Source of the DNA: UBA2199 sp964628035 | GTDB lineage: Bacteria > Acidobacteriota > Aminicenantia > UBA2199 | Length of the DNA: 64,000 bases | Assembly: GCA_964628035.1 (NCBI GenBank) | Contig: CAZVPI010000002.1 | Location: 124,001-188,000, forward strand | Direction: 5' to 3' | In this document: piece after piece, positions 25,815 to 33,332 of the stretch | How the letters are laid out: each line of letters opens with the position of its first letter | Position numbering within the stretch: the stretch's first letter is position 1 | Position numbers and translations under genes: made by a program | The notes under the pieces: generated by a model | Database searches by the model: none | Told to the model about the DNA's origin: nothing | Seen by the model: the letters and a program-made list of their open reading frames with translations, nothing else

Positions 25815-26963
25815 CTATTCCACCAAGGGCCGGCCGTGGCGGATGATCGCCTCGGCGACCTCGCGGCGCATCATCGACTCGGGGGGCACCTGCTTGCTCA
25901 CCAGCTTCTCGCGGATGATCTTGCCGGCGAAATCGATGTGGTCGCCCTGGGGATGGGGGCAGGTCTTGTCGTTGGCGATGGAGTTGCACTTCTTGCAGAA
26001 GAAGAAGCTCATGAAGAACATGGGGGTGATGCCCAGGTCGGGGAAGTAGTCGAAGATCTTCTGAGCGGCGAACGGATGGTAGTAGTTGCCGACGCCGGCG
26101 TGGTCGCGGCCGATGATGAAGTGCGAGCAGCCGAAATTCTTGCGCACGATGGCGTGGAAGACGGCCTCCTTGGGGCCGGCATAGCGCATCTCGAACTGCA
26201 GGATGGACATCGCCGTGCGCTCGCGGGCGTAATACTCGTCGATCAGCACCTTGTAGGAGTCGAGGATCACCTCGTCGGTGAAGTCGCCCGGCTTTTTCTT
26301 GCCGATCACCGGGTTGATGAACAGGCCGTCGACGATCGACTGCGCCGACTTCTGCACGTACTCGTGGCCCAGGTGGGGCACGTTGCGCGTCTGGAAGCCG
26401 ACCACCGTGCTCCACTTCTTCTCCTTGAACAGGACGCGGGTCTCGCGCGGGGTCAGGTAATACGAGGGGAAGCGGGTGATGGGCTCGCTCAGGAAGTTGA
26501 TGCTGCCGCCGACGAACAGCTCGCCGCCGGAGCGGATCTGCTGTACGCCGGGATGCTTCAGGTCGGTGGTGGCGAAGACGTTCTGGGCGTACTCCTCGAA
26601 ATCCCAGGCGTAGACATCCTCGACCTGCATGGAGGCGATGGCGGCGTCGCCGCAGGTGAGGATGATGGTGTCGTTCTTGGCGAACTGGCGGGCCGTCTCG
26701 CGGCTGACCGGCAGCACGATGGGCAGGGTCCAGGCGTGGCCGTTGGCCAGCCGGCTGTTGTGGACCACCTCGCGGAAATCCTCCTGGTTCATGAATCCCT
26801 TCAGGGGCGAGAAGACGCCGGTGGCGATGTTCTGCACCTCGATGGCCTTTTCCTCGTCGATTTCCAGGTTGTAGAACTTGTCGCGGAAGGAGAGGATGGC
26901 CTCGCGCTCCTTCGCCGACAGGACGCGGTCGATCAGTTCGCCGCCGTGCGGTTTGACGATCAT
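25815..26963 (-). CDS. sat: Sulfate adenylyltransferase (ATP sulfurylase), single-domain
   Basis: A 382-residue enzyme that makes adenosine phosphosulfate (APS) from sulfate and ATP. It has the active-site motif FQTRNVPHLGHEY near residue 198 and GRDHAGVG near residue 288. A zinc-type cysteine cluster CKKCNSIANDKTCPH lies near residue 330, as in many bacterial and archaeal Sat proteins. It lies 9 bases after cysC. No APS reductase (apr, cysH) or sulfite reductase gene is in the window. Confidence 0.95.
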   Translation of the reverse strand: MIVKPHGGELIDRVLSAKEREAILSFRDKFYNLEIDEEKAIEVQNIATGVFSPLKGFMNQEDFREVVHNSRLANGHAWTLPIVLPVSRETARQFAKNDTIILTCGDAAIASMQVEDVYAWDFEEYAQNVFATTDLKHPGVQQIRSGGELFVGGSINFLSEPITRFPSYYLTPRETRVLFKEKKWSTVVGFQTRNVPHLGHEYVQKSAQSIVDGLFINPVIGKKKPGDFTDEVILDSYKVLIDEYYARERTAMSILQFEMRYAGPKEAVFHAIVRKNFGCSHFIIGRDHAGVGNYYHPFAAQKIFDYFPDLGITPMFFMSFFFCKKCNSIANDKTCPHPQGDHIDFAGKIIREKLVSKQVPPESMMRREVAEAIIRHGRPLVE

Positions 26964-26972
26964 GGGGTCTCC

Positions 26973-27704
26973 TTAGCTGATATAGCCGAGCTTCTTGAGC
27001 TTTTCGCGCACGGCGTCCTCTTCGGTCGGGGAGATCTCGCCGGCGGGGCTGTTCTGGGCCACGTAGGTGCTGAGAATGTGCAGGATGAAGGTGGGCAGAT
27101 CGGGGAAGGGCTGCCCGGCCGCCAGCATCCGGGCCAGGTCCTGGCGCAGGTACTCGGGCAGGGCGATTTCGCCGGCCGCCGGCTTCAGGTAGCCCAGCTC
27201 CTCCAGCTTGGCCAGGATCTTGGCCAGCGACTCCTCCTCGCTCTCGCGGTCGCTCTCGATCACCAGCTCAGGGCGCAGCGGCTCCTCGAACGGGTCGGAG
27301 ACGCCGGTGAAGTTCTTGATCTCGCCGGCCAGGGCCTTCTTGTACATGCCCTTGACGTCGCGGCGGATGCACTCGTCCAGCGAGCACTTGACGTACACCT
27401 CGACGAAATCGCCGATCATGGAACGGATCTCCTCGCGGATGGCGCGGTAGGGGGAAACGAAGGCGGCGGTGACCACGGCGCCGTGCCGGGTCAGCAGCGA
27501 GCAGACGAAGCCGACGCGGCGGATATTCTCATCGCGGTCCTCCTTGGAAAAGCCCAGCCCCTTGCTGAGATACTTGCGGGTGACATCGCCGTCGAGGTCC
27601 TCGGCCAGGATGCCGCGCTTCTTGAGCTCGGCGCTCAGCTTGAGCGCCAGGGTGGTCTTCCCCGAGCAGGGGAGGCCGGTGAACCAAACCGTAACTCCTT
27701 TCAT
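26973..27704 (-). CDS. cysC: Adenylylsulfate kinase with an extra C-terminal segment
   Basis: APS kinase makes PAPS, the sulfate donor. P-loop FTGLPCSGKTT (about residues 8-18), DLDGDVTRKYLSKGLGFSKEDRDENIRR and FVSPYRAIREE are all present. It has 243 residues; the kinase proper ends near AKLEELGYL at about 174, and about 65 extra residues follow, ending in a similar phrase (EKLKKLGYIS). The ATG at 27704 is chosen over the one at 27734 because AAAAGGAG lies just before it. It is the second gene of the operon, after an antiterminator gene. Confidence 0.93.
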   Translation of the reverse strand: MKGVTVWFTGLPCSGKTTLALKLSAELKKRGILAEDLDGDVTRKYLSKGLGFSKEDRDENIRRVGFVCSLLTRHGAVVTAAFVSPYRAIREEIRSMIGDFVEVYVKCSLDECIRRDVKGMYKKALAGEIKNFTGVSDPFEEPLRPELVIESDRESEEESLAKILAKLEELGYLKPAAGEIALPEYLRQDLARMLAAGQPFPDLPTFILHILSTYVAQNSPAGEISPTEEDAVREKLKKLGYIS

Positions 27705-27738
27705 GGTGACTCCTTTTCTATCGGATTTTTTCATTGCC

Positions 27739-28257
27739 TCAACGCTGGATGACCAGGTACTTCTTGGGCAGGATGAGCCGGCTGGAGAACTTCACGTTGG
27801 TCAGCAGGATCATGGCACGCTCGCGGTCGGGGAGCTCCTCCTGGAAGATCCCCTCCCAGCCTTCGAAGTCGCCGTCGTCGACGGTGATGCGGTCGCCCGG
27901 CTGAAAGTGCTCCTCGCGCTTGCGCAGCACCACCAGGCCGTCGCACTCGCGCGACTGGATGTCCCGCACCTTGGCGTCGGCCAGCGTCCACAGGCATTCG
28001 CGGTTTCCCAGGACCGACCGCACGCCGCGCGTGTAGCGCACTTTCTGGTACGACTCGCTCAGGTCGAAGCGGGCGAACAGGTAGCCGCTGAACAGGGGGG
28101 CGATGAGCTCGACCTTGACCCGGTTGCGCTTGATCCTCTTCCGGTACAACGGCAGGTACACCTCGATCCCCAGCAGGCGCAAATGCTTTTCGGCATCGAA
28201 CTCCTGCTTGGGCTTGCTGTGGATGATGAACCAATCGCAGCCGGAAGTCTCTTTCAT
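27739..28257 (-). CDS. NusG-family transcription antiterminator (UpxY/RfaH-like)
   Basis: A 172-residue specialised NusG paralogue. The N-terminal NGN domain shows WFIIHSKPKQEFDAEKHL and VYLPLYRKR, with LFSGYLFARFDL. The C-terminal KOW domain contains PGDRITVDDGDFEGWEGIF. UpxY/RfaH-type proteins act in cis or on selected long operons, typically for surface polysaccharides. This one heads the cysC-sat-phosphodiesterase operon, with 34 bases to cysC. The ATG coincides with the predicted transcription start, so the message is leaderless. Confidence 0.88.
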   Translation of the reverse strand: MKETSGCDWFIIHSKPKQEFDAEKHLRLLGIEVYLPLYRKRIKRNRVKVELIAPLFSGYLFARFDLSESYQKVRYTRGVRSVLGNRECLWTLADAKVRDIQSRECDGLVVLRKREEHFQPGDRITVDDGDFEGWEGIFQEELPDRERAMILLTNVKFSSRLILPKKYLVIQR

Positions 28258-28263
28258 TGGGGA

Positions 28264-28292
28264 ATTTTAGAACAAAGCGCTCCCCTTGTCAA
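28264..28292 (-). promoter_or_regulatory. Promoter for the antiterminator-cysC-sat operon (leaderless)
   Basis: Minus strand: TTGACA (28292-28287), a 17-base spacer, TAAAAT (28269-28264). The expected start, 28257, is the A of the ATG. Confidence 0.82.
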
Positions 28293-28325
28293 TGGCCCGG
28301 CTGGCGGGTAAAACCCCGCCGCTTG

Positions 28326-28334
28326 TGCTATAAT
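28326..28334 (+). promoter_or_regulatory. Extended -10 promoter for the gene at 28356
   Basis: TGCTATAAT (TG at 28326-28327, TATAAT at 28329-28334). No good -35 is seen at 17 bases. The leader is about 15 bases with AAGGAAG. Confidence 0.6.
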
Positions 28335-28355
28335 GGTCCCGACAAGGAAGCCGCC

Positions 28356-28979
28356 ATGGAAACCGACAAGCCCATCGCATCGCCGCCCGCGCAGGGAGAA
28401 GTCATCCTCGAGGAGTACACCCGGCCCTTCTGGCAGAATTCCAAGTTCTGGCTGGGCGTGTTCTCCCTGCTGCTGCTGGCCGTTTTCGCCCTGGTGTACA
28501 AGAGCAGGATCATGGACAAGGCCATGTCCCCGGCCGACCTGCAGGCGGCGATGGAGCTTTTCGACATCTCCAGCCAGTGGCGGGTCACCGAGACCGTGCA
28601 CGACGAGGATTTCCAGGGCGTCATCCTGGCCCCCGAGGTCTCCTTCCGCATCCGCAACGTTTCCCGACGGGAGCTGAGCTACGTGTTCCTGCTGGGCGTG
28701 TTCCGCTTCATGGACACGGGCAAGGTCATCGGCGAAGGCTACCGCATGGTCTTGCGCCGCCCCCTGCCGCCTGGAGCCGGCAGCGAGCGCATCACCCTCA
28801 ACGCCGGCTTCGGCTACCGGGCCACCTCGGCCGCGGCCTTCGAGAGGAATCGCGAGAACTGGCACAACTCGTTCTGCGAGGTGTTCGCCAAATCGCACAA
28901 CTCCGGCTTCGTTCCCCTCAAGACCTTCTACATCAGCCGGCGCATCGAGGGGCTCGACGTGGAAGTAGAGATTAGGTAG
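28356..28979 (+). CDS. Single-pass membrane protein of unknown function
   Basis: A 207-residue protein with a cytosolic N-terminus, one transmembrane helix at about residues 34-50 (LGVFSLLLLAVFALVY) and a soluble, probably periplasmic beta-rich domain (VSFRIRNVSRRELSYVFLLGVF, YRMVLRRPLPPG). The pattern of a beta-sandwich domain commenting on added or missing strands is vague, and I do not assign a family. It stands alone between two promoters and a palindromic spacer element. The frame is open upstream to 28257, but the promoter and ribosome-binding site fix the ATG at 28356. Confidence 0.7.
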   Translation: METDKPIASPPAQGEVILEEYTRPFWQNSKFWLGVFSLLLLAVFALVYKSRIMDKAMSPADLQAAMELFDISSQWRVTETVHDEDFQGVILAPEVSFRIRNVSRRELSYVFLLGVFRFMDTGKVIGEGYRMVLRRPLPPGAGSERITLNAGFGYRATSAAAFERNRENWHNSFCEVFAKSHNSGFVPLKTFYISRRIEGLDVEVEIR

Positions 28980-28990
28980 ACATACAATAG

Positions 28991-29101
28991 AGTGATCGTG
29001 ATAGTGTGCGTGTCAGCAACAGCCTAAACCGAGCTGCTGCTCCTCGTCACGATCGAACCTTGTTGCTGTTGCCGTCTGCCGCACACCGTCAGCCGCACAC
29101 C
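28991..29101. repeat. Palindromic spacer element, heptamer type (diverged copy)
   Basis: The right arm is four 7-base units: GTCTGCC, GCACACC, GTCAGCC, GCACACC (29074-29101). The left arm carries complementary pieces (GATCGTGA against TCACGATC; AGCAACAGC against GCTGTTGC; GTGTGCG). It lies between convergent genes. Confidence 0.55.
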
Positions 29102-29127
29102 GAGTACGGATTTCAATCCAAGCCCGG

Positions 29128-29607
29128 CTAACGCAAAAGCTCGGAGATCTTCTCAGCCAGGGCGTTTCCGCGCAGCTGCGCCGCCGCCACCCTGCCCCGG
29201 CGGTCGATGACGAAGGTGGAGGGGATGTAGCTGACCTCGTATTTATCCGCCAGGTCCCTCGCCGCCTGGCTGTCGATCACGTGGACCCAGTTCATCTCTT
29301 TTTCGCGAACGAAGCGCCGGGCCGCATCCAGGTCGCGGTCGAGGCTGACGCTGATGAGAACGAACTTGGCGCCGCCGAAGCGCTTCTGGATCTCGAGCAG
29401 GTGCGGGACCTCGACGCGGCAGGGCGGGCACCAGGTGGCCCAGAAATCGAGGAGCACGACGCTTCCCTTCAGCTTGGAAAGGGTGATTTCAGCGCCGGCG
29501 ATGTCGGTCACGGTGAAGTCGGGGGGGGCGGTGCCTTCTCCCAGGGTCTGGGCCTGGGCCGGAAGAAGAAACAGGAGCAGGCTGCAGGTCACGATGATGT
29601 TTTTCAT
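29128..29607 (-). CDS. Secreted TlpA/ResA-like thioredoxin
   Basis: A 159-residue protein with a signal peptide (KNIIVTCSLLLFLLPAQAQ) and a thioredoxin fold of the AhpC/TSA-Redoxin type. The active site is FWATWCPPCRVEVPHL near residue 60, and the cis-proline loop is VSYIPSTFVIDRRGR. It probably reduces disulfides in the envelope, for example in cytochrome c or apo-metalloproteins. It is a single gene. The predicted transcription start is exactly at its ATG. Confidence 0.9.
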   Translation of the reverse strand: MKNIIVTCSLLLFLLPAQAQTLGEGTAPPDFTVTDIAGAEITLSKLKGSVVLLDFWATWCPPCRVEVPHLLEIQKRFGGAKFVLISVSLDRDLDAARRFVREKEMNWVHVIDSQAARDLADKYEVSYIPSTFVIDRRGRVAAAQLRGNALAEKISELLR

Positions 29608-29613
29608 GCTTAA

Positions 29614-29642
29614 ATCATACCATAAAAGTCATATATTGTGAA
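29614..29642 (-). promoter_or_regulatory. Promoter for the TlpA-like gene (leaderless)
   Basis: Minus strand: TTCACA (29642-29637), a 17-base spacer, TATGAT (29619-29614). The predicted start, 29607, is the A of the ATG. Confidence 0.7.
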
Positions 29643-29656
29643 GCGCCGGGTCGGTA

Positions 29657-29685
29657 TTGCATCCAGGGGCGGATTGGCTTATGAT
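29657..29685 (+). promoter_or_regulatory. Promoter for the rubrerythrin-like gene
   Basis: TTGCAT (29657-29662), a 17-base spacer, TATGAT (29680-29685). It is divergent from the tlpA promoter, with 14 bases between the -35 boxes. Confidence 0.72.
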
Positions 29686-29735
29686 GATCTTGCGGCCGCG
29701 CCAGGCGCATGGCGGCGGGATTGCGAGGAGAAGCC

Positions 29736-30242
29736 ATGTCATACTTGCTGGATGTGAAGGAAATCCTTGAGTTCGCGGTGCACATCGAGGAGCGGGGATA
29801 CGAGTTCTATGTCGAAGCCATGAAGAAGTTCAGCGATCCGCTGGCCACCCGGCTCTTCCAGTACCTGGCCGACGAGGAATTCAAGCATGAGAAGGTCTTC
29901 AAGAAGCTGCTGGCCGGAGAGGGCGGCATGCGGCGCCAGGAGGCCGATCCCGAGTACCGGGACTACATGAAGGAATTCGTCAAGGCCCATCCCCTGGCCG
30001 AGCAACGCACCGCCCGCGGCAGGCTGTCGCGCATGTCGGAGGCGGAGCAGGTGCTTGAACTGGCCATGGAATTCGAGAAGGAATCGATCGTCTTCTTCAC
30101 CCAGCTGAAGGAACTGGTCGCCCCGGGGCGCGCGCGGGCCGTCGAGAAGGTCATCCACGAGGAGATGGGCCATTTGCGCAAGGTCTTGCAGATGAAGCGC
30201 CGCCTGGCCCCTTCGCCGCATGGCGGCGCCGGCGCGAAGTAG
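29736..30242 (+). CDS. Rubrerythrin-type ferritin-like di-iron protein
   Basis: A 168-residue four-helix-bundle protein. Iron ligands are visible as glutamates in HIEERGYEFYVEA, DEEFKHEKVF (ExxH type), EFEKESIVFF and HEEMGHLRKVL (ExxH type). No C-terminal rubredoxin domain with CxxC is present, so it is the erythrin/bacterioferritin-like short form. It probably handles peroxide or iron. The ATG at 29736 with GAGGAG is preferred over that at 29709. The nitroreductase gene follows 22 bases later, and the pair may form an oxidative-stress unit. Confidence 0.85.
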   Translation: MSYLLDVKEILEFAVHIEERGYEFYVEAMKKFSDPLATRLFQYLADEEFKHEKVFKKLLAGEGGMRRQEADPEYRDYMKEFVKAHPLAEQRTARGRLSRMSEAEQVLELAMEFEKESIVFFTQLKELVAPGRARAVEKVIHEEMGHLRKVLQMKRRLAPSPHGGAGAK

Positions 30243-30264
30243 CGGCTAGGCCGGGAGGTCATGC

Positions 30265-30816
30265 ATGGAACTGATGGAGACCATTCGCGCCCGGCGCGCC
30301 TACCGCTCGCTGGCGCCGGTCGAGCTCGGCGAGGCGCTGGCCCGCGATCTGTCGCAAACGGCATCGCTGTCGGCGTCCTGCTTCAACAACCAGCCCTGGC
30401 GGTTCGTTTTTGCCTACGAGGCGGAGGCCCTGGATCGGGTGAAGGGAGCGTTGAGCAAGGGCAACCGCTGGGCCCATGCCGCCTCGCTGATCATCGCCGT
30501 GTGCAGCCGCCGCGACCTGGATTGCCCGAACCCGGAGCGGGAGCTGTTCGCCTTCGACACCGGCATGGCCACGGCCTTCCTGATCCTGCGCGCCACCGAA
30601 CTGGGACTGGTCGCCCATCCCATCGGCGGCTATGACGATGACAAGGTTCGCGAGGCGCTGGCGATCCCGGCCGGCATGGCCGTCCTCACCCTGGTCATCG
30701 TCGGCAGCCACCGGCTGCCCCCCGGCGAACTGCTGAGCGAGGGTCAGAAGGAGGCCGAAATGAACAGGCCCGAGCGCCGGCCCCTGCAAGAGATCATGCG
30801 GCTGAACCGCTTCTAG
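30265..30816 (+). CDS. Nitroreductase-family flavoprotein
   Basis: A 183-residue FMN-dependent oxidoreductase. The N-terminal ETIRARRAYRSLAP is the FMN-binding RxxRR-type start. ASCFNNQPWRFVF and the helix FAFDTGMATAFLILRATELGLVAHPIGGYD are typical, and LVIVGS is close to the end. The natural substrate is unknown. It is downstream of the rubrerythrin-like gene on the same strand. Confidence 0.9.
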   Translation: MELMETIRARRAYRSLAPVELGEALARDLSQTASLSASCFNNQPWRFVFAYEAEALDRVKGALSKGNRWAHAASLIIAVCSRRDLDCPNPERELFAFDTGMATAFLILRATELGLVAHPIGGYDDDKVREALAIPAGMAVLTLVIVGSHRLPPGELLSEGQKEAEMNRPERRPLQEIMRLNRF

Positions 30817-30837
30817 AAGCGCGGGCCGGCCGGGCCG

Positions 30838-31293
30838 CTAACGCAGCGTGCGGATGGCCTCCCGGGCCAGGCGGTCGGCGAGCTCGTTCAATTCGACCTG
30901 GCTGTGGCCGGCCACCTTATGGAAGGCCAGGCGGGGAAATCCTTCCGCCAGCTCCAGGAGCCGCAGCCACAGGTCCTTGTTCTCGACCGGCTTTTTTGCC
31001 GCCGTCAGCCAGCCGTTGCGCCGCCAGCGCCGGTGCCAGCCCTGCTGCATGCAATTGGCCAGGTAGGCGCTGTCGGTGAACACCTCCACGGGGCGGGCAC
31101 GGTCGCGCACGGCCTCCAGGGCCTTGATGCAGGCCAGCAGTTCCATGCGGTTGTTGCTGGTGTCGCGCTCGGCCCCGGATATCTCCTTCACCCGGCCGCG
31201 GCTCACCAGGACGGCCCCCCAGCCGCCGATGTTCTGCCGCCGCTGGTTGTTGCTGCAGGCTCCATCGCAATAAATGATGATGGGTTCGTTCAT
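30838..31293 (-). CDS. rnhA: Ribonuclease HI
   Basis: A 151-residue enzyme that cuts RNA in RNA-DNA hybrids. The four catalytic acids are visible: Asp in IIYCDGACSNN (about residue 10), Glu in NNRMELLACI, Asp in VFTDSAYLANC and Asp in LNELADRLAREA. The ATG at 31293 sits at the start of the fold; the frame is open further up but unsupported. It has its own promoter with a 12-base leader. It converges with the nitroreductase gene. Confidence 0.95.
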   Translation of the reverse strand: MNEPIIIYCDGACSNNQRRQNIGGWGAVLVSRGRVKEISGAERDTSNNRMELLACIKALEAVRDRARPVEVFTDSAYLANCMQQGWHRRWRRNGWLTAAKKPVENKDLWLRLLELAEGFPRLAFHKVAGHSQVELNELADRLAREAIRTLR

Positions 31294-31311
31294 GGCGCTT
31301 CCAGGGCGGCC

Positions 31312-31340
31312 ATTATACCCGCCTGCGGCGGCAAAGGCAA
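31312..31340 (-). promoter_or_regulatory. Promoter for rnhA
   Basis: Minus strand: TTGCCT (31340-31335), a 17-base spacer, TATAAT (31317-31312). Confidence 0.75.
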
Positions 31341-31355
31341 TGGCCCGGCATAGAC

Positions 31356-31428
31356 TCGCCCCGACCCGCGGGGCCTTGCCTGCCTCGCGGTCGGGGATCA
31401 AATAGCCTCCGGGATTTTCCCGCCGGCG
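31356..31428. repeat. Tandem hairpin unit 1 (73 bases, period 79)
   Basis: It contains a long stem CCCCGAC-C-CGCGGGGC / GCCTCGCG-GTCGGGG with a 7-base loop, then ATCAAATAG and a smaller hairpin CGGGA-TTT-TCCCG. One base difference from unit 2 turns a pair into a G-U wobble, so the stem is kept. Confidence 0.85.
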
Positions 31429-31434
31429 AAACCT

Positions 31435-31507
31435 TCGCCCCGACCCGCGAGGCCTTTCCTGCCTCGCGGTCGGGGATCAAATAGCCTCCGGGATTTTCCC
31501 GCCGGCG
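31435..31507. repeat. Tandem hairpin unit 2 (73 bases)
   Basis: Nearly identical to 31356-31428. The stem is 15 bp with one bulged C and the loop CTTTCCT, followed by the same ATCAAATAG spacer and small hairpin. The two units fill most of the 374-base gap between rnhA and the response-regulator gene. Confidence 0.85.
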
Positions 31508-31626
31508 GCAGTTTCATGTTTCGTCGAGCCTGGCGGCGGAGTGCGCCAGGGGTTTTGATTGACGGACCTCCGGGGTGACGCTCAGGAATTTCCTGATTCG
31601 GCGCCGGTCTTGATTTTTTGTTTCTG

Positions 31627-31635
31627 TGCTATAAT
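31627..31635 (+). promoter_or_regulatory. Extended -10 promoter for the response regulator
   Basis: TGCTATAAT (31627-31635). A TTGATT lies 14 bases upstream (31610-31615), too close for a normal -35. Confidence 0.6.
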
Positions 31636-31667
31636 CGGTCCAAGGGTATTGGCCTGAGAAGGGGGCG

Positions 31668-32165
31668 ATGGGCAAGAAAATCGCGATCATCGACGACGAC
31701 CATGTCATCCAGGAATCCCTGCAGGAGCTGCTGGTGGAAGCCGGCTATCTGGTGCTTCTGGCCGCCGACGGCGCCAGCGGCTACGATCTGATCGTGCGCG
31801 AGAAGCCCGACCTGGTGGTGGCCGACATCCTGCTGCCTCGCCTGCATGGCATCGCCCTCTGCGAAAAGATCCGCGCCAACGAGGAGTTCAAGGGCCTGGC
31901 CATCATCCTGATGACCGGCGTGTACAAGGACGTCAACCTGCGCATGTACGTGCACAAGGGCCTGGCCGACGACTTCATCGAGAAGCCCTTCCACGAAAAG
32001 GACCTGCTGGCCAAGATCGAACGCTTCGTCGGCCCGGGCGAGGAGCGGACCCTGGTCCAGCCGGCCGTGCCGGCCGGGTCGGATGCGCAGCCGCACAAGC
32101 CGCCGCGCTCGCTGGCCCGGGAACTGGACGACCTGGTCACCTGGGCGCACGGCAAGAAGAAATAG
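31668..32165 (+). CDS. Single-domain response regulator with a short C-terminal tail
   Basis: A 165-residue protein with a CheY-like receiver domain (residues 4-122). The acidic pair is in AIIDDDH, the phospho-acceptor is Asp53 in VADILLPRLHG, with Thr83 in LMTG and Lys106 in EKPF. A roughly 40-residue Pro/Ala-rich tail ends in a basic helix (WAHGKKK) and has no recognised output domain. No histidine kinase is adjacent. It may signal by protein contact. Confidence 0.9.
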   Translation: MGKKIAIIDDDHVIQESLQELLVEAGYLVLLAADGASGYDLIVREKPDLVVADILLPRLHGIALCEKIRANEEFKGLAIILMTGVYKDVNLRMYVHKGLADDFIEKPFHEKDLLAKIERFVGPGEERTLVQPAVPAGSDAQPHKPPRSLARELDDLVTWAHGKKK

Positions 32166-32184
32166 GCTTTCCAAGAACTATAGC

Positions 32185-32431
32185 TTGGCCTAAGGCGTAC
32201 GGCCTAAGGCGTAGGGCAAGAAAAACGCATTTTCCTGAGCTCAATCTGGGCGTAGGGCTGACGGCGTACGGCAAGAGATAGATGAACACGTAGTGTCCAT
32301 GTTGGTGTTCGCAACAGCCGCAAGACAAGCTTTCAAGGCGGTTGGGATTTGAGCGGGAGTCGTCGGCTGGAACGATCCGGAAAACAGGAATCGTCTTCCC
32401 CTACGCCTTACGCCCTGAACCTTACGCCAAG
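32185..32431. repeat. Palindromic heptamer-repeat spacer element
   Basis: Left run: GGCCTAA, GGCGTAC, GGCCTAA, GGCGTAG, then GGCAAG (32187-32220). Middle run: GGCGTAG, GGCTGAC, GGCGTAC, GGCAAG (32249-32275). Right run: CTACGCC, TTACGCC, CTGAACC, TTACGCC, AAG (32401-32431). It fills the gap between two convergent genes, the response regulator and the MogA-like gene. Confidence 0.8.
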
Positions 32432-32434
32432 AGC

Positions 32435-32929
32435 CTAGTCGCCTTTCTTTTTTTGGATCTCATGGTCTCCGCCGTGGGCCATGTCGCGGCCGTGCTGCAG
32501 CACCCCGGCCAGCAGGCCGGCGCAGAATTCGGCGCCGCGCAGGGAACCGGGAACATTGACGACCAGGGTGCGGCCCTTCATGCCGCTGTAGCCCCTGGAG
32601 AACACGGCGTGGGGGGTTTCCTTCTGCGATTCGCGGCGCAGCCATTCGCTGATGCCGGGGACCTCGCGGTCGCAGAAGCGGGCGCAGGTTTCGGGGGTGA
32701 TGTCGCGCGGGGAGAGGCCGGTGCCGCCGCAGGTCAGGATGCAATCGCGGTCGAGGCTGCGCGCCAGCGCCGCGGTGACGGCCTCGGGCTCGTCGGGGAC
32801 CACGGCCAGGTCCACCTCGGCCCCGGGCAGCTTTGCCAGGAGGATCTCGCGGATGCGCGGCCCCGAGCGGTCGGGGTACTCGCCCCGCCAGGCCCTATCC
32901 GATACGGTAATCACCGCTATTTTCAGCAT
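32435..32929 (-). CDS. MogA/MoaB-family molybdopterin adenylyltransferase-like protein
   Basis: A 164-residue protein of the family that adenylylates molybdopterin before metal insertion. LKIAVITVSDRAWRGEYPDRSGP is at the start, the conserved TCGGTGLSPRDITPE near residue 67, and NVPGSLRGAEF near residue 128. The frame runs further upstream, but the ATG at 32929 begins the fold. It overlaps the MOSC gene by 35 bases and is the last gene of the Moco operon. Confidence 0.9.
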   Translation of the reverse strand: MLKIAVITVSDRAWRGEYPDRSGPRIREILLAKLPGAEVDLAVVPDEPEAVTAALARSLDRDCILTCGGTGLSPRDITPETCARFCDREVPGISEWLRRESQKETPHAVFSRGYSGMKGRTLVVNVPGSLRGAEFCAGLLAGVLQHGRDMAHGGDHEIQKKKGD

Positions 32930-33332
32930 GGATCCTCCCTCCCCGCAGCACGCGGACGAAAACGCCCTGGCGCGGCATGATGCAGTCGCCGGCGGCGTCA
33001 TGGATGGCGCAGCGGCTGTGGCACTCCTTGCCGATCTGGGTGACCTGCAGCAGGGCGTCGCCGATCTCGATCCAGGCGCCGACCCGGTCCCGGGTCCAGT
33101 CGAAGCCGCGCGTGACGATGTTCTCGCCGAAGGCGCCGTGCTGCCGTTGCAGGCCCTTGGCGCGCATGGAGTCGACCGCCTCCCCGGCCAGCAGCGAGAC
33201 CTGGCGGTCCCAGGGGCCGGCATGGGCGTCGCCCTCGATGCCCTGGCCGGCGCGGAGGACGACCCCGGCCACCGCCTGCTTCTGCACTCCCTTTTGCGCG
33301 GAAAGGCAGACCGCTTCAATCGTGAATTTCAT
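32895..33332 (-). CDS. MOSC-domain protein
   Basis: A 145-residue protein with the MOSC (Mo-cofactor sulfurase C-terminal) fold: GIEGDAHAGPWDRQVSLLAGEAV, FGENIVTRGFDW and the conserved-cysteine region GKECHSRCAIHDAAGDCIMP. Small bacterial MOSC proteins are thought to carry or transfer sulfur on the molybdenum cofactor. It lies in the Moco operon, overlapping moaC by 17 bases and the MogA-like gene by 35. Confidence 0.88.
   Translation of the reverse strand: MKFTIEAVCLSAQKGVQKQAVAGVVLRAGQGIEGDAHAGPWDRQVSLLAGEAVDSMRAKGLQRQHGAFGENIVTRGFDWTRDRVGAWIEIGDALLQVTQIGKECHSRCAIHDAAGDCIMPRQGVFVRVLRGGRIHAENSGDYRIG

Noticed and set aside
25587..27752. 721-codon plus-strand open frame opposite the phosphodiesterase, sat and cysC
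   Set aside because: Shadow of three well-supported genes; no ribosome-binding site, no recognisable domain.
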